Positions 15,708 through 24,867 of a DNA stretch of 64,000 nucleotides are shown piece after piece (within the stretch, counting starts at the first letter, position 1; the number at the start of each line of letters is the position of its first letter). The translations under genes were made by a program, and so were the position numbers. The notes beneath the pieces are model-generated. The model was not told where the DNA came from. It saw nothing but the letters and a program-made list of their open reading frames with translations, and ran no database searches. The stretch spans positions 372,001 through 436,000 of the forward strand of contig JAEZOB010000009.1 of the NCBI GenBank assembly GCA_023414355.1. The letters are read 5' to 3'. The DNA comes from Bacillota bacterium (GTDB lineage: Bacteria; Bacillota; Clostridia; Lachnospirales; Lachnospiraceae).

Positions 15708-17723
15708 ATGGATTTAGTATTTATTCTTATCATTGCTGCCGGTGCCTTGATCGGCCTTTATCTGTTGATTTTCGTTATCCTCGGATTAAGGGTAATCTCA
15801 TCTGATCAGGTGGCAGTAGTAGAAAAATGGTGGAGTTTTAAGGGTTCCTTAAAGGATTCCATCATTGCATTGAACGGGGAAGCAGGTTATGCACCGACGG
15901 TACTTCGTGGTGGTATACACTTTAAGACTGCCTTAATGTATAAGCTCCACAAATATCCCCTGATTACCATTCCGCAAGGCCAGATCGCATATATCTTTGC
16001 CCGTGACGGTAAGCCCCTGGCACCGACACAGACCTTGGGTAAAGTAGTTGCTGAAGCGAATAACTTTCAGGATGTAACCGGATTTTTAAAGAACGGCGGA
16101 CAGAGAGGTCCTCAAAGAGGGATATTAAGAGAGGGTACCTATGCAATTAACCTTGCGCAGTTCATCGTTATTACACCCACGGATATCAAAGCAGCCTTCA
16201 ACAGCTCCAAGAGTGAACGAACAGAGTTAGTAAGCATGCAGAAAACTCTGATTGAACGTAATGCTTTCAGCCCTGTCATTATAATGGGACACGGTGGTGA
16301 AGTCAGTGATATTATGGGAATTGTAACTGTTCATGACGGACCGTCCCTACAGGAGGGTGAAATCATCGCTCCTTATGTTGGGGAAGATCATGCGAGCTTC
16401 CAGGATCCTGAGAAGTTCCTCGAGCTTGGTGGTCGACGCGGTAAGCAGATTCAGGTATTGACAGATGGTACTTATTATATCAACCGCTTATTTGCAACAG
16501 TGGAATTCCGTCCAAAGACAGTCGTTCCGATCGGCTTCGTCGGCGTTGTAGTTTCCTTCTTCGGCAAAGAAGGTGTGGATACCACCGGTGTTGATTATAA
16601 GCATGGTGAGCTGGTTGGTCAGGGCTGTAAGGGTGTATTAGAGAAGCCTCTGATGCCTGGTAAATACGCTTTCAATACAGATGCAGGAAGAGTAGTTCTT
16701 GTTCCAACTACCAATATTATACTAAAATGGAATAAGTCAGAGATTGGTTCCCATAAATATGATGAAAATCTGACAGAGGTTGATATCATTACGAAGGATG
16801 CCTTTGAACCTTCCTTGCCGTTATCTGTTGTAATGCACATTGATTATAAGCAGGCACCTTGGGTAATTCAAAGATTTGGTGACATTAGTATGCTGGTTAA
16901 TCAGTCTCTTGACCCGCTGGTAAGTGCATACTTCAAGGATGTTGCACAGACCAAGACTTTAATCGAGCTGATTCAGGAACGTAGTGAAATCCGTGAGCGT
17001 GCTGTCGGTGAGATGAAAGAAAAATTCCAGAAGTACAATCTTCAATTAGAAGAAGTATTGATTGGTACACCGAAGTCACCGGTAGAGGATGTACAGATTG
17101 AAAACATCTTAACACAGCTTCGCGAACGCCAGATCGCAGAAGAGAAGAAGGTTACTTACCAGAAGCAGCAATCTGCCGCTGAAAGTGAGAAATCGCTCCG
17201 TGAAGCACAGGCAGTTGCAGAGCAGCAGAGCTTCCTGACTAAATCTAAGATTCAGATTGACATTGAGCGCAATAATGGTGCTGCGCTTGCAAGTAAGGCG
17301 GAGCAGGAGGCTAATCAGATTATCGCTCTGGCTAAGGCGAATTCTTCAAGAATTACCTTAGAGGGTGAGGCAGAGGCTTCTAAGGAGTCTAATGTCGGTC
17401 TTGCAAAGGCACGCGCAATCGATGCTCAGGTTAAGGCTTACGGTGGAGCTGAGTTCCGAGTTATTCAGGAAATTACCGATAAACTGTCAGATGCCATCAA
17501 GAATGCCAAGGTGGATATCGTACCTAAGACGGTGGTTAATATGGGTTCAGGTGAGGGTGAAAATAACGGCAGTAATACCGTTATGGATACTTTATTGAAG
17601 TTTATCACCATCGAAAAGCTTGGTGTTTCCCTGGATCAAAAACAGGAACAGCCTGCTAAGGTAGAAGAGGATTTTGAAGAAGAGGAAGCAGCAATTGCAA
17701 AGGAAACAGATGCTGTTCAGTAA
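15708..17723 (+). CDS. Flotillin-like SPFH/band 7 membrane scaffold protein
   Basis: 671 residues. One N-terminal membrane segment (about residues 3-27, FILIIAAGALIGLYLLIFVILG) is followed by an enlarged SPFH domain. Then comes a long charged coiled coil rich in Ala, Glu and Gln (about residues 450-590, EKKVTYQKQQSAAESEKSLREAQAVAEQQ), and finally an acidic tail. Flotillins organise membrane microdomains. This protein is longer than FloA or FloT of Bacillus because of insertions in the SPFH part. The ATG at 15708 has GTGGGAG 5 bases upstream. It is transcribed alone and closed by the hairpin at 17791-17820. Confidence 0.88.
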   Translation: MDLVFILIIAAGALIGLYLLIFVILGLRVISSDQVAVVEKWWSFKGSLKDSIIALNGEAGYAPTVLRGGIHFKTALMYKLHKYPLITIPQGQIAYIFARDGKPLAPTQTLGKVVAEANNFQDVTGFLKNGGQRGPQRGILREGTYAINLAQFIVITPTDIKAAFNSSKSERTELVSMQKTLIERNAFSPVIIMGHGGEVSDIMGIVTVHDGPSLQEGEIIAPYVGEDHASFQDPEKFLELGGRRGKQIQVLTDGTYYINRLFATVEFRPKTVVPIGFVGVVVSFFGKEGVDTTGVDYKHGELVGQGCKGVLEKPLMPGKYAFNTDAGRVVLVPTTNIILKWNKSEIGSHKYDENLTEVDIITKDAFEPSLPLSVVMHIDYKQAPWVIQRFGDISMLVNQSLDPLVSAYFKDVAQTKTLIELIQERSEIRERAVGEMKEKFQKYNLQLEEVLIGTPKSPVEDVQIENILTQLRERQIAEEKKVTYQKQQSAAESEKSLREAQAVAEQQSFLTKSKIQIDIERNNGAALASKAEQEANQIIALAKANSSRITLEGEAEASKESNVGLAKARAIDAQVKAYGGAEFRVIQEITDKLSDAIKNAKVDIVPKTVVNMGSGEGENNGSNTVMDTLLKFITIEKLGVSLDQKQEQPAKVEEDFEEEEAAIAKETDAVQ

Positions 17724-17790
17724 AGGTTAGGATTAATACAGCAGAAGTGTATTCCATAGACAGTTTGTAGCATACTTAATATGAATCATA

Positions 17791-17820
17791 ACAGGCCTAC
17801 CCGGAGCCGGGTAGGCCTGT
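17791..17820. terminator. Strong hairpin between convergent genes
   Basis: ACAGGCCTACCCGG pairs with CCGGGTAGGCCTGT. It has no long T run on either strand. It lies between the flotillin gene and the convergent PilZ gene and probably serves as a shared terminator. Confidence 0.65.
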
Positions 17821-17853
17821 CGTAATTCACGTTAGGTTTTATCTTAATTTAGA

Positions 17854-18528
17854 CTATACTACATCCATAACCTTTTTTCTAACATCCTCCCTGGAAGGAT
17901 AGCCGGTTTTTTTACGAATGGCTTCGCTCTGCTTTTTGGCAATAAATCTGGCAAGCTTCTCGTTTTTCTCATTAAATTTACAGCCATAAAGGAAAGCGGA
18001 AAGATTTTTCTGAAACTCCTTACGCACTACTACGCCGGAAAGGGTAATTAATGTTGCATTGTCTTTGATTCTAAGTCGAATGGTACGTTCCAGATCGATA
18101 TCCTCTTTGGAAATAAATCCAACGCCGGTTTCGCTGATGTCTTTCACCAGAACCGAGATTGCCGTAGGACCGGAAGCAGTATTTACATAAATCGGCATAT
18201 CCTCACCGATATACATGCGATAGGCATCCCGTCGGTTAAAATGCTTTCCTTCTCCGGATAGATCAATTTTATGATAGACATTCCCATCATATCGAACTAA
18301 TTTCACTATGACATTTTCCCAGAGGTATAATTTGCTCTCAACAACATAAAGGAAATTAATCTGACAGTTGTCAGAAAATCCTATCGTTTGATCATTTACC
18401 TTGATTGGCATGGTCAGGACGGAATTATTAATAATATGGGCGACTTCTCCATTAAAACGCACAGTTTTTCCACTGCATCTTACTTCGACTTCCATGATAC
18501 CGCCCTTAGCGATAGAATCGATATACAA
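17854..18528 (-). CDS. YcgR-like PilZ-domain c-di-GMP receptor
   Basis: About 224 residues. An N-terminal YcgR-type domain is followed by a PilZ domain. The c-di-GMP-binding signatures are FNRRDAYRMYIG (RxxxR type) and DISETGVGF (D/NxSxxG). It likely controls motility or surface attachment in response to c-di-GMP. The frame reaches an ATG at 18561, but GGGGGTG lies just before TTG 18528, giving the natural start LYIDSIAKGG. It is unlinked to motility genes in this window. Another PilZ protein is encoded at 44723. Confidence 0.85.
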   Translation of the reverse strand: MYIDSIAKGGIMEVEVRCSGKTVRFNGEVAHIINNSVLTMPIKVNDQTIGFSDNCQINFLYVVESKLYLWENVIVKLVRYDGNVYHKIDLSGEGKHFNRRDAYRMYIGEDMPIYVNTASGPTAISVLVKDISETGVGFISKEDIDLERTIRLRIKDNATLITLSGVVVRKEFQKNLSAFLYGCKFNEKNEKLARFIAKKQSEAIRKKTGYPSREDVRKKVMDVV

Positions 18529-18816
18529 AATGACACCCCCAGAAAGTGAAACATAGTACATAAAATCCTATGATATGAAGTATGACCAATGCATCAAAAG
18601 CACGATCAGCATTTTCCAAATAACGATATGGATATAAGCCCACTTGCTGCAGCGATATACGATCTCCGGAAAGTGCATAGCACTTTTTAACACTTTAGTC
18701 AAGTATATAACAAAAATTTAAAATTTACAATAAAAATCATAGATAAACGACATTCACTAATTATCGACAGATAAAGACATGGATGAGGAAGGTCATTACC
18801 GCCATTCAGTTGCCTG

Positions 18817-18844
18817 TTGACACAGTCCGGAATGAAGGTATAAT
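18817..18844 (+). promoter_or_regulatory. Sigma-A promoter of the alcohol dehydrogenase gene
   Basis: TTGACA (18817-18822), 16 bases, TATAAT (18839-18844). Its position shows that the in-frame ATG at 18783 cannot be the start, and it supports ATG 18897. The rest of the 368-base gap back to the PilZ gene shows nothing I can name. Confidence 0.8.
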
Positions 18845-18896
18845 AAAAGATATTGGGCAGTTGGATGAATTTGACTTCGATACAGAGGTGAAAAGA

Positions 18897-20027
18897 ATGA
18901 ATTTGAATTTCTATATGCCAACCAGAGTCATCATGGGAGAGGATTGTATCAGAAAGCAATCTGCCCTGATGAAGGACTTTGGACGTAAGGCTTTCATTGT
19001 TACAGGGGCTTCATCGGCAGCAAAAACCGGTGCTCTGAAGGACATCACTGAGGCTCTGGAGAGTCAGGGGATTGTCTATGATATCTATGATAAAATCCGT
19101 AGTAATCCTTCCGTAGAAAGTGTTTATGAAGGTGCGGACCGTGCCAGACAATTCGGATCGAATTATGTGATAGGCATTGGAGGCGGATCACCTATGGATG
19201 CAGCGAAAGCGATTGCGCTTCTGACCATCCAGGATGTCAGGGAAGAAGAGCTATTTGCCGGTAATTATATCGGTGGAGCTTTACCGATTGTTTTAGTTCC
19301 GACAACCGCCGGTACCGGTTCGGAGGTAACGCCCTATTCCATCCTTACGAATGATATCAAACAAACCAAGACGAGCATCTCAACACCCTTGCTTTTCCCC
19401 AAAATAGCATTTCTGGATGCAAGGTATACGATGACGCTACCAATGATGGAGACTGTTCATACCGCTTTTGATGCATTTTCCCATGCGATAGAGGGTATGC
19501 TGACCAATAAGGCAACAGAGCTAACTGATCAGATTGCTCTTGAGAGCATCGAAAGAATTGCATATTGTATGAAACAACTTACCCATGCCAAACCAAACAG
19601 TGAAAATTCCCTGCTTTCGCTAAGCATCAGGGAAAAGCTGCTGAGCGGTTCACTATTGGCAGGGATTGTCATAGCGCATACGGGAACGACTGCGGTTCAT
19701 TCCATGGGTTACTGTCTGACATATTTTAAGAATGTCGATCATGGCAGAGCAAATGCATTGCTCTTGCCGAGCTTCCTCCGATTTTACGCAAAGAGTGATC
19801 CCGAACCGATAAAGAGAATGTTAAGCGCTGCCGGTGCTGCTTCCATGGATGAATTTGAAGCAATTTTTCTTCGTCTGTTGGGTGAGAGGGAAGAAATTAC
19901 ACAAAAGGAGCTTGAGCGTTATATTACGATCGCAGCACAAGCTAAAAATGTATTGAATTCCAAGGTGACCCCAACCAGGGAAGATATGGAGTTTATTTAT
20001 ACCAGAAGCTTGAAAATAATATATTGA
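18897..20027 (+). CDS. Iron-containing alcohol dehydrogenase
   Basis: 376 residues, a normal size for group III (Fe-dependent) alcohol dehydrogenases, which interconvert alcohols and aldehydes with NAD(P). The dinucleotide-binding loop GIGGGSPMDAAKAIA, the substrate region PTTAGTGSEVTPYSI, and the metal ligands in FDAFSHAIEGML and HGRANALLLPSFLRF are visible. In the last segment the usual GxxHG motif reads NVDHGRAN, which keeps the histidine. ATG 18897 has AGAGGTG 6 bases upstream. The substrate is uncertain. The -35 box of glnA overlaps the stop codon. Confidence 0.9.
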   Translation: MNLNFYMPTRVIMGEDCIRKQSALMKDFGRKAFIVTGASSAAKTGALKDITEALESQGIVYDIYDKIRSNPSVESVYEGADRARQFGSNYVIGIGGGSPMDAAKAIALLTIQDVREEELFAGNYIGGALPIVLVPTTAGTGSEVTPYSILTNDIKQTKTSISTPLLFPKIAFLDARYTMTLPMMETVHTAFDAFSHAIEGMLTNKATELTDQIALESIERIAYCMKQLTHAKPNSENSLLSLSIREKLLSGSLLAGIVIAHTGTTAVHSMGYCLTYFKNVDHGRANALLLPSFLRFYAKSDPEPIKRMLSAAGAASMDEFEAIFLRLLGEREEITQKELERYITIAAQAKNVLNSKVTPTREDMEFIYTRSLKIIY

Positions 20028-20107
20028 CAAAACATCAGTCCAACTGGTATTATCTTATTTAATATGGGCGAAGGGGTTCCGGTTTCGGATACCTCAGCCC
20101 ATTTTTT
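20024..20107 (+). promoter_or_regulatory. glnA promoter with immediate attenuator (hexaloop hairpin/terminator)
   Basis: TTGACA (20024-20029), 18 bases, TATTAT (20048-20053), giving a start near 20060. The transcript begins with GGGC-[GAAGGG]-GTTC (20066-20079), a hexaloop hairpin. This competes with a terminator whose stem pairs ATGGGC (20064-20069) with GCCCAT (20097-20102) and GGTTCC with GGATACC, followed by TTTTTT. About 160 bases then remain before glnA. The same layout recurs before gltB and aspS2. Antitermination by the ANTAR protein encoded after glnA is inferred. Confidence 0.75.
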
Positions 20108-20265
20108 CATTGATAGGAAATACCTTTTTGGGGTCAGTACACCGTCGTATCGTAAAACAAAAATTGGTTGAGCCTTTGTGATAGGCAATCTAAATGCTTG
20201 TAAGATTTGCGAATGTATGAAATTAATCGAAATAACATAAAAATAAAATATGAGGAGTGAAGAAG

Positions 20266-21594
20266 ATGAAGTATACGAAACAGGATATTATCAGAATGGT
20301 GGAAGAGGATGATGTGGAGTTCATCCGTCTGCAATTCACTGACATGTTTGGTTATTTAAAAAATGTTGCAATCACTACCAATCAGTTAGAGAGAGCACTG
20401 AATAATGAATGTATGTTTGACGGATCCTCAATTGAAGGTTTTGTGCGCATCGAGGAATCCGATATGTATCTGCACCCGGATCTGGACACCTATGTTACTT
20501 TTCCCTGGAGACCCCAGCAGGGCAAGGTTGCAAGATTAATCTGTGACGTATATACCGTGGATGGGACCCCTTTTGAAGGTGATCCGAGGTATATTCTGCG
20601 TAAGACGATAAAGCAGGCTGAAGAGATGGGATATCGTTTTGATGTGGGTCCCGAGCTGGAATTCTTTCTATATCATATGGAAGAAAATGGACAGCCCACG
20701 ACGATTTCTAACGAAAGAGCGGGATATTTCGATCTCGGACCACTGGACTTTGGCGAGAATGCACGAAGAGATATGGTACTTACTCTTGAGGATATGGGAC
20801 TTAATGTGGAAGCCTCCCATCATGAGGTGGCACCTGCACAGCATGAGATCGATATTAAGTATGATGATGCTTTGACTACAGCTGATAATATCATGACCTT
20901 TAAGCTTGTTGCCAGAACCATCGCGAAGCGTCATGGACTCCACTGTACCTTCATGCCAAAACCTAAATTCGGAGTAGATGGCTCAGGTATGCATGTCAAT
21001 ATGTCCTTAACCAAGGATGGTAAGAATATCTTTGACGATCCGACAGATAAGTTAGGGCTGAGTCAGGAAGCATATCACTTCATTGCCGGTATCATGAAGC
21101 ATATCGAAAGCATGGCCGCAATTACCAATCCTTTGGTGAACTCGTATAAAAGACTTGTTCCTAATTACGAAGCCCCGGTATATATCGCATGGTCTGCCTG
21201 CAACCGCAGTCCTTTAATCAGAATACCGGCAAATCGCGGTGCGCATACAAGATTGGAGCTAAGATGTCCCGATCCTGCAGCTAACCCGTACCTGACACTT
21301 GCAGTATGTCTTGCTGCAGGCCTAGATGGAATCAGAAATCAATTAACTCCTCCGGAGAGCATCGATAGAAATGTATTCGAATTAACAGCAGAAGAAAGAC
21401 AATCACTCGGTGTCCGCCGCTTACCGGCCAATCTTTGCGAGGCAGTGGATGATCTTGAGAAAAGTGAATTCATTCAGAAGGTTCTTGGTGACCACATCAG
21501 TAAGAAGTATATTGAAGCGAAAAGAGTGGAATGGGAGGATTATCGCACCCAGGTGACTCAATGGGAAATTGACCAATATCTGTATAGAATTTAA
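20266..21594 (+). CDS. glnA: Glutamine synthetase type I
   Basis: 443 residues, matching the short GSI-alpha form of Firmicutes. It makes glutamine from glutamate, ammonia and ATP. Visible motifs are FDGSSIEGFVRIEESDM (the Asp50 loop region), DVGPELEFFLYH, HHEVAPAQHEIDIKY (metal ligands), KPKFGVDGSGMHVNMSL and NRGAHTRLELRCPDPAANPYL. The Tyr adenylylation loop of the beta type is absent. ATG 20266 has GAGGAG 8 bases upstream, and the in-frame GTG at 20257 lies inside that site. It is followed by the ANTAR regulator and preceded by an attenuator. Confidence 0.98.
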   Translation: MKYTKQDIIRMVEEDDVEFIRLQFTDMFGYLKNVAITTNQLERALNNECMFDGSSIEGFVRIEESDMYLHPDLDTYVTFPWRPQQGKVARLICDVYTVDGTPFEGDPRYILRKTIKQAEEMGYRFDVGPELEFFLYHMEENGQPTTISNERAGYFDLGPLDFGENARRDMVLTLEDMGLNVEASHHEVAPAQHEIDIKYDDALTTADNIMTFKLVARTIAKRHGLHCTFMPKPKFGVDGSGMHVNMSLTKDGKNIFDDPTDKLGLSQEAYHFIAGIMKHIESMAAITNPLVNSYKRLVPNYEAPVYIAWSACNRSPLIRIPANRGAHTRLELRCPDPAANPYLTLAVCLAAGLDGIRNQLTPPESIDRNVFELTAEERQSLGVRRLPANLCEAVDDLEKSEFIQKVLGDHISKKYIEAKRVEWEDYRTQVTQWEIDQYLYRI

Positions 21595-21640
21595 TTAGAC
21601 ACTTTCGTTTATAGAATGAATAGAACGGAGGTGAACAGAT

Positions 21641-22183
21641 GTGTTTAGCATAATCGTTGGGTTTCCTAAGCTTGAGGATGCCAATAACATAAAAAACCTG
21701 TTAATCAGGAACGGATATCATGTCAGTGAAACCTGTACCTTAGGTGTACAAATTATAACGCATGCCAATGATTTGGATGAAGGAGTCATCGTTTGCGGTT
21801 ATCGATTTTCTGATATGCACTTTAGCGAATTGAATAACTATCTTCCAAAGGGCTTTGAGATGCTTCTGATTGCATCTCCAGAAAAGCTGGAGTACTGTCA
21901 GAATAATAACATTGTCTGTTTGCCTATGCCGATCAAGACCCATGATCTTCTCAATACGCTTCAGATGATGACTTATCAGTACCAGAGACGGAAGAAGAAG
22001 GATAAGGACAGACCAAAACAGCGTAGTGAGGAAGAAAAAGAAACCATAGTAAAAGCTAAATTATTGTTGATGGATCGTAATAACATGACGGAGGAAGAAG
22101 CTCATCGTTATTTGCAGAAGCATAGCATGGACAGCGGTACCAATCTTGTGGAGATGGCTGAGATGGTACTGAAGATGTTTTAG
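21641..22183 (+). CDS. ANTAR-domain RNA-binding antitermination regulator (NitR-like)
   Basis: 180 residues with a GTG start 7 bases after CGGAGGTG. The N-terminal ~120 residues form a receiver-like domain (MFSIIVGFPKLEDANNIKNLLIRNGY) without the full phosphorylation site. The C-terminus is an ANTAR three-helix bundle (KAKLLLMDRNNMTEEEAHRYLQKHSMDSGTNLVEMAEMVL). ANTAR proteins bind RNA hairpins with six-base loops and prevent intrinsic termination. Its place just after glnA matches NitR of solvent-producing clostridia, which has been proposed to act on glnA and glutamate synthase genes. The hexaloop attenuators at 20066, 39406 and 48283 are candidate targets. Confidence 0.85.
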   Translation: MFSIIVGFPKLEDANNIKNLLIRNGYHVSETCTLGVQIITHANDLDEGVIVCGYRFSDMHFSELNNYLPKGFEMLLIASPEKLEYCQNNNIVCLPMPIKTHDLLNTLQMMTYQYQRRKKKDKDRPKQRSEEEKETIVKAKLLLMDRNNMTEEEAHRYLQKHSMDSGTNLVEMAEMVLKMF

Positions 22184-22324
22184 AGATAGGATATATAAGT
22201 TTTGATACAGGTGGATTAGTTTTGAATAAATATCAATGAATGTATTGATAAAGAACATGGATAAAAATATGGATCAATGCATCGATAAAGAATATTGATA
22301 GAATATTTTGATCAATGTATTGAT

Positions 22325-22437
22325 TAAAGTGTCAAAACGCTACGCGCTTTTCCAAAAAGGAGCTTTAGCCATTGTAAACGAGCTTACATGGCTAGAGCTC
22401 CTTTTTGGAAAGCACCTACGGTGCTTTTGACACTTTA
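22325..22437. repeat. Cruciform intergenic element, copy C
   Basis: A 113-base element. The outer stem is TAAAGTGTCAAAA/TTTTGACACTTTA. Inside are a small hairpin CGC-TAC-GCG (about 22338-22346), a long inner stem CCAAAAAGGAGCT/AGCTCCTTTTTGG with TAGCCAT/ATGGCTA, and a second small hairpin GCACC-TAC-GGTGC (about 22412-22424). The architecture matches 3950-4069 and 15405-15594 with different stem sequences. The 140 bases before it carry loosely repeated ATCAATG/TATTGATAAAGAA segments. The rest of the 489-base gap holds only the dapF promoter. Confidence 0.8.
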
Positions 22438-22586
22438 CTTGTAGCATTTTATTTCTGGACAATGTTTTTGGGCAATGTATTATTAGCATTATTTTTTTGT
22501 TCACCCAATATTATCTATGAAATCTTTTTTTTGATGCCATATTGTGCTCCCTGATATCCGTTTTGTGTCTTTTCTTATCAGATATC

Positions 22587-22615
22587 TTTACCCTTTGGAA
22601 AGATTTTGATATAAT
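22587..22615 (+). promoter_or_regulatory. Probable sigma-A promoter of dapF
   Basis: TTTACC (22587-22592), 17 bases, TATAAT (22610-22615), about 57 bases before the dapF start. Confidence 0.6.
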
Positions 22616-22672
22616 AGCAATCGTGAAAAGAGAGCGTGAACGAATACTGATATTAGAAAGGTTGGTACTAAT

Positions 22673-23506
22673 ATGAAATTTACAAAGCTTCAGGGTTGCG
22701 GGAATGATTATGTCTATGTGGATTGTACGAAAGAATTGATTGATCATATTCCTGAGACCGCAATTAAGGTGAGTGACAGACATTTCGGAGTAGGTTCCGA
22801 CGGATTGATACTGATCAGATCCTCGGAGCAGGCTGATTTTATGATGGATATGTATAATAATGATGGTTCCAGAGGAAAGATGTGTGGCAACGGCATCCGC
22901 TGTGTTGCCAAGTTCGTATATGATAAAGGCTTGACAGATAAGACAAAGCTCAGAATTGAGACACTGAGTGGTATCAAAGAGCTGGAGCTTACGGTGGAGA
23001 ACGGTGAAGTTACCTGGGTAACCGTAGATATGGGAGCTCCTATCACCAAACCCTCTCTGATCCCTGTAGTATCTGATAAGGAGATTATGATAAAAGAGCC
23101 CATCACAGTGGATGGAGTATTATATAAGATTACCTGTGTATCCATGGGCAATCCACATGCAGTGGTTTTCGTAGAAGATACAGATTCCCTGCCCCTATCG
23201 ATTATCGGACCGGGTTTCGAGCAACATGAGATTTTCCCGGAACGGGTGAATACGGAATTCATCCAGATCCTTGACCGTAGACATATCAAAATGCGTGTCT
23301 GGGAACGGGGTTCGGGTGAGACACTTGCCTGTGGAACCGGTGCCTGTGCCAGCGTCATGGCCTGTATCCTGAATGGTTATACAGAGCATGAGGTTACAGT
23401 CAGTCTGCTCGGCGGAGAACTGAAGATTCGATATGATGAAAAAGCCAACACAGTCTATATGACAGGTCCTGCGGTTAGGGTATTTGAGGGTGAGATTGAG
23501 CTGTAG
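22673..23506 (+). CDS. dapF: Diaminopimelate epimerase
   Basis: 277 residues. It converts LL- to meso-diaminopimelate for lysine and peptidoglycan. The two catalytic cysteines are present: Cys71 in KMCGNGIRC and Cys220 in LACGTGACASV. The start FTKLQGCGNDYVYVD is typical. The next gene is LL-diaminopimelate aminotransferase, which makes the substrate, so the pair covers the last two steps of the DapL branch before meso-DAP. The ribosome site GAAAGG precedes the ATG. Confidence 0.97.
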   Translation: MKFTKLQGCGNDYVYVDCTKELIDHIPETAIKVSDRHFGVGSDGLILIRSSEQADFMMDMYNNDGSRGKMCGNGIRCVAKFVYDKGLTDKTKLRIETLSGIKELELTVENGEVTWVTVDMGAPITKPSLIPVVSDKEIMIKEPITVDGVLYKITCVSMGNPHAVVFVEDTDSLPLSIIGPGFEQHEIFPERVNTEFIQILDRRHIKMRVWERGSGETLACGTGACASVMACILNGYTEHEVTVSLLGGELKIRYDEKANTVYMTGPAVRVFEGEIEL

Positions 23507-23652
23507 GCTTGAGATGATCGGGAATTAAGGTTTCCTATATTTTAGCAAGAAATGACTTGAATAATTTTTCATTTTAGGTTATAAATATAATAACTTGAGT
23601 GATAAAAGGTCATAAAAATGTATTAAATTCGTCTCGGAAAGGTATGGTTGAC

Positions 23653-24867
23653 ATGTTTAAAATCAATGAAAATTATCTGAAGTTACCCGGAAGTTACCTC
23701 TTCTCCACGATTGGCAAGAAGGTGAAGGAATATACTGAGCAGTATCCGGACAAGAAGATTATTCGCCTGGGAATCGGTGATGTGACCCTTCCTCTGGCTC
23801 CGGCTGTGATAGATGCCCTCCATGTGGCAGTTGATCATATGGGCAAGAAGGAGACTTTCAAGGGCTATGCTCCCGACTTAGGCTATGAGTTCCTGCGTAG
23901 TGCAATAGCGAAGCAGGATTTCGAGGCGCGTGGTGTTGAGATTGCGATTGATGAAATTTTTATCAGTGACGGAGCAAAGAGTGACTCCGGCAATATTCAG
24001 GAAATCTTTGATGTGAATAATAAAATTGCAGTGTGCGACCCGGTGTATCCGGTATATGTGGATTCCAACGTTATGGCGGGAAGAACCGGAGAGTATCTTA
24101 CCGATAGCGGTAGATGGACCAATGTCATCTATATGCCCTGTACAAAGGAGAATAACTTCACACCGGAGCTTCCGAAGGAGATACCGGATTTGATTTATCT
24201 CTGCTTCCCGAATAACCCTACCGGCTCCACCATCACAAAGGATGAGCTGCAGAAATGGGTTGATTATGCTAACAAGGTAGGAGCAGTGATCATTTATGAT
24301 GCAGCATATGAGGCATATATTGCAGAGGCAAATGTTCCGCATACCATCTATGAGTGTGAAGGAGCAAAGACCTGTGCAATCGAGCTTCGAAGCTTTTCCA
24401 AGAATGCAGGCTTTACCGGGACAAGACTTGGCTTTACCGTAATACCGAAGGTATTAAAATGCGGTGATGTATCCTTGAACAGCCTCTGGGCGAGACGTCA
24501 CGGTACCAAATTTAACGGGGCACCCTATATTACACAATATGCCGGTGCGGCTGTTTACTCAGAGGAAGGACAGAAGCAAACCAAAGAACAGATTGCTTAC
24601 TACATGAACAATGCGAAGGTAATCAGAGAAGGCCTTCAGAGTGCCGGTTACTCTGTATCCGGTGGTGTCAATGCACCTTACATTTGGCTTGAAGTACCGA
24701 AAGGCTTGACCTCCTGGGAATTCTTCGATTATTTATTGGATAAGGCGAATGTTGTCGGTACACCCGGCTCAGGCTTCGGTCCCAGCGGTGAGGGCTATTT
24801 CAGACTGACGGCGTTCGGAACCTATGAGAGCACACTCGAAGCAATTGAGAGAATTAAGAAGCTGTAA
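23653..24867 (+). CDS. dapL: LL-diaminopimelate aminotransferase
   Basis: 404 residues, the family size. This PLP enzyme forms LL-DAP from tetrahydrodipicolinate and glutamate in one step. Visible are NYLKLPGSYLFSTIGKKV at the N-terminus, FPNNPTG for cofactor binding, IIYDAAYEAYI, and the PLP lysine in ELRSFSKNAGFTGTRLGF. The ATG at 23653 is preceded by GGAAAGG at 10 bases and gives the usual N-terminus; the frame extends upstream to 23599. It follows dapF by about 150 bases and probably shares its transcript. A terminator follows. Confidence 0.96.
   Translation: MFKINENYLKLPGSYLFSTIGKKVKEYTEQYPDKKIIRLGIGDVTLPLAPAVIDALHVAVDHMGKKETFKGYAPDLGYEFLRSAIAKQDFEARGVEIAIDEIFISDGAKSDSGNIQEIFDVNNKIAVCDPVYPVYVDSNVMAGRTGEYLTDSGRWTNVIYMPCTKENNFTPELPKEIPDLIYLCFPNNPTGSTITKDELQKWVDYANKVGAVIIYDAAYEAYIAEANVPHTIYECEGAKTCAIELRSFSKNAGFTGTRLGFTVIPKVLKCGDVSLNSLWARRHGTKFNGAPYITQYAGAAVYSEEGQKQTKEQIAYYMNNAKVIREGLQSAGYSVSGGVNAPYIWLEVPKGLTSWEFFDYLLDKANVVGTPGSGFGPSGEGYFRLTAFGTYESTLEAIERIKKL

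Noticed and set aside
18783..18896. N-terminal extension of the alcohol dehydrogenase to ATG 18783
   Set aside because: A good promoter (18817-18844) lies inside the extension, and ATG 18897 has a strong ribosome site and gives the normal family length.
20054..20265. Glutamine riboswitch in the glnA leader
   Set aside because: The conserved glnA-motif bases I would expect are not present; a simple hairpin/terminator pair explains the leader better.
22744..23358. Long open frame of 204 codons on the minus strand opposite dapF
   Set aside because: It lies wholly inside a certain gene, has no ribosome site and has a Ser/Thr/Ile-rich composition typical of an antisense shadow.
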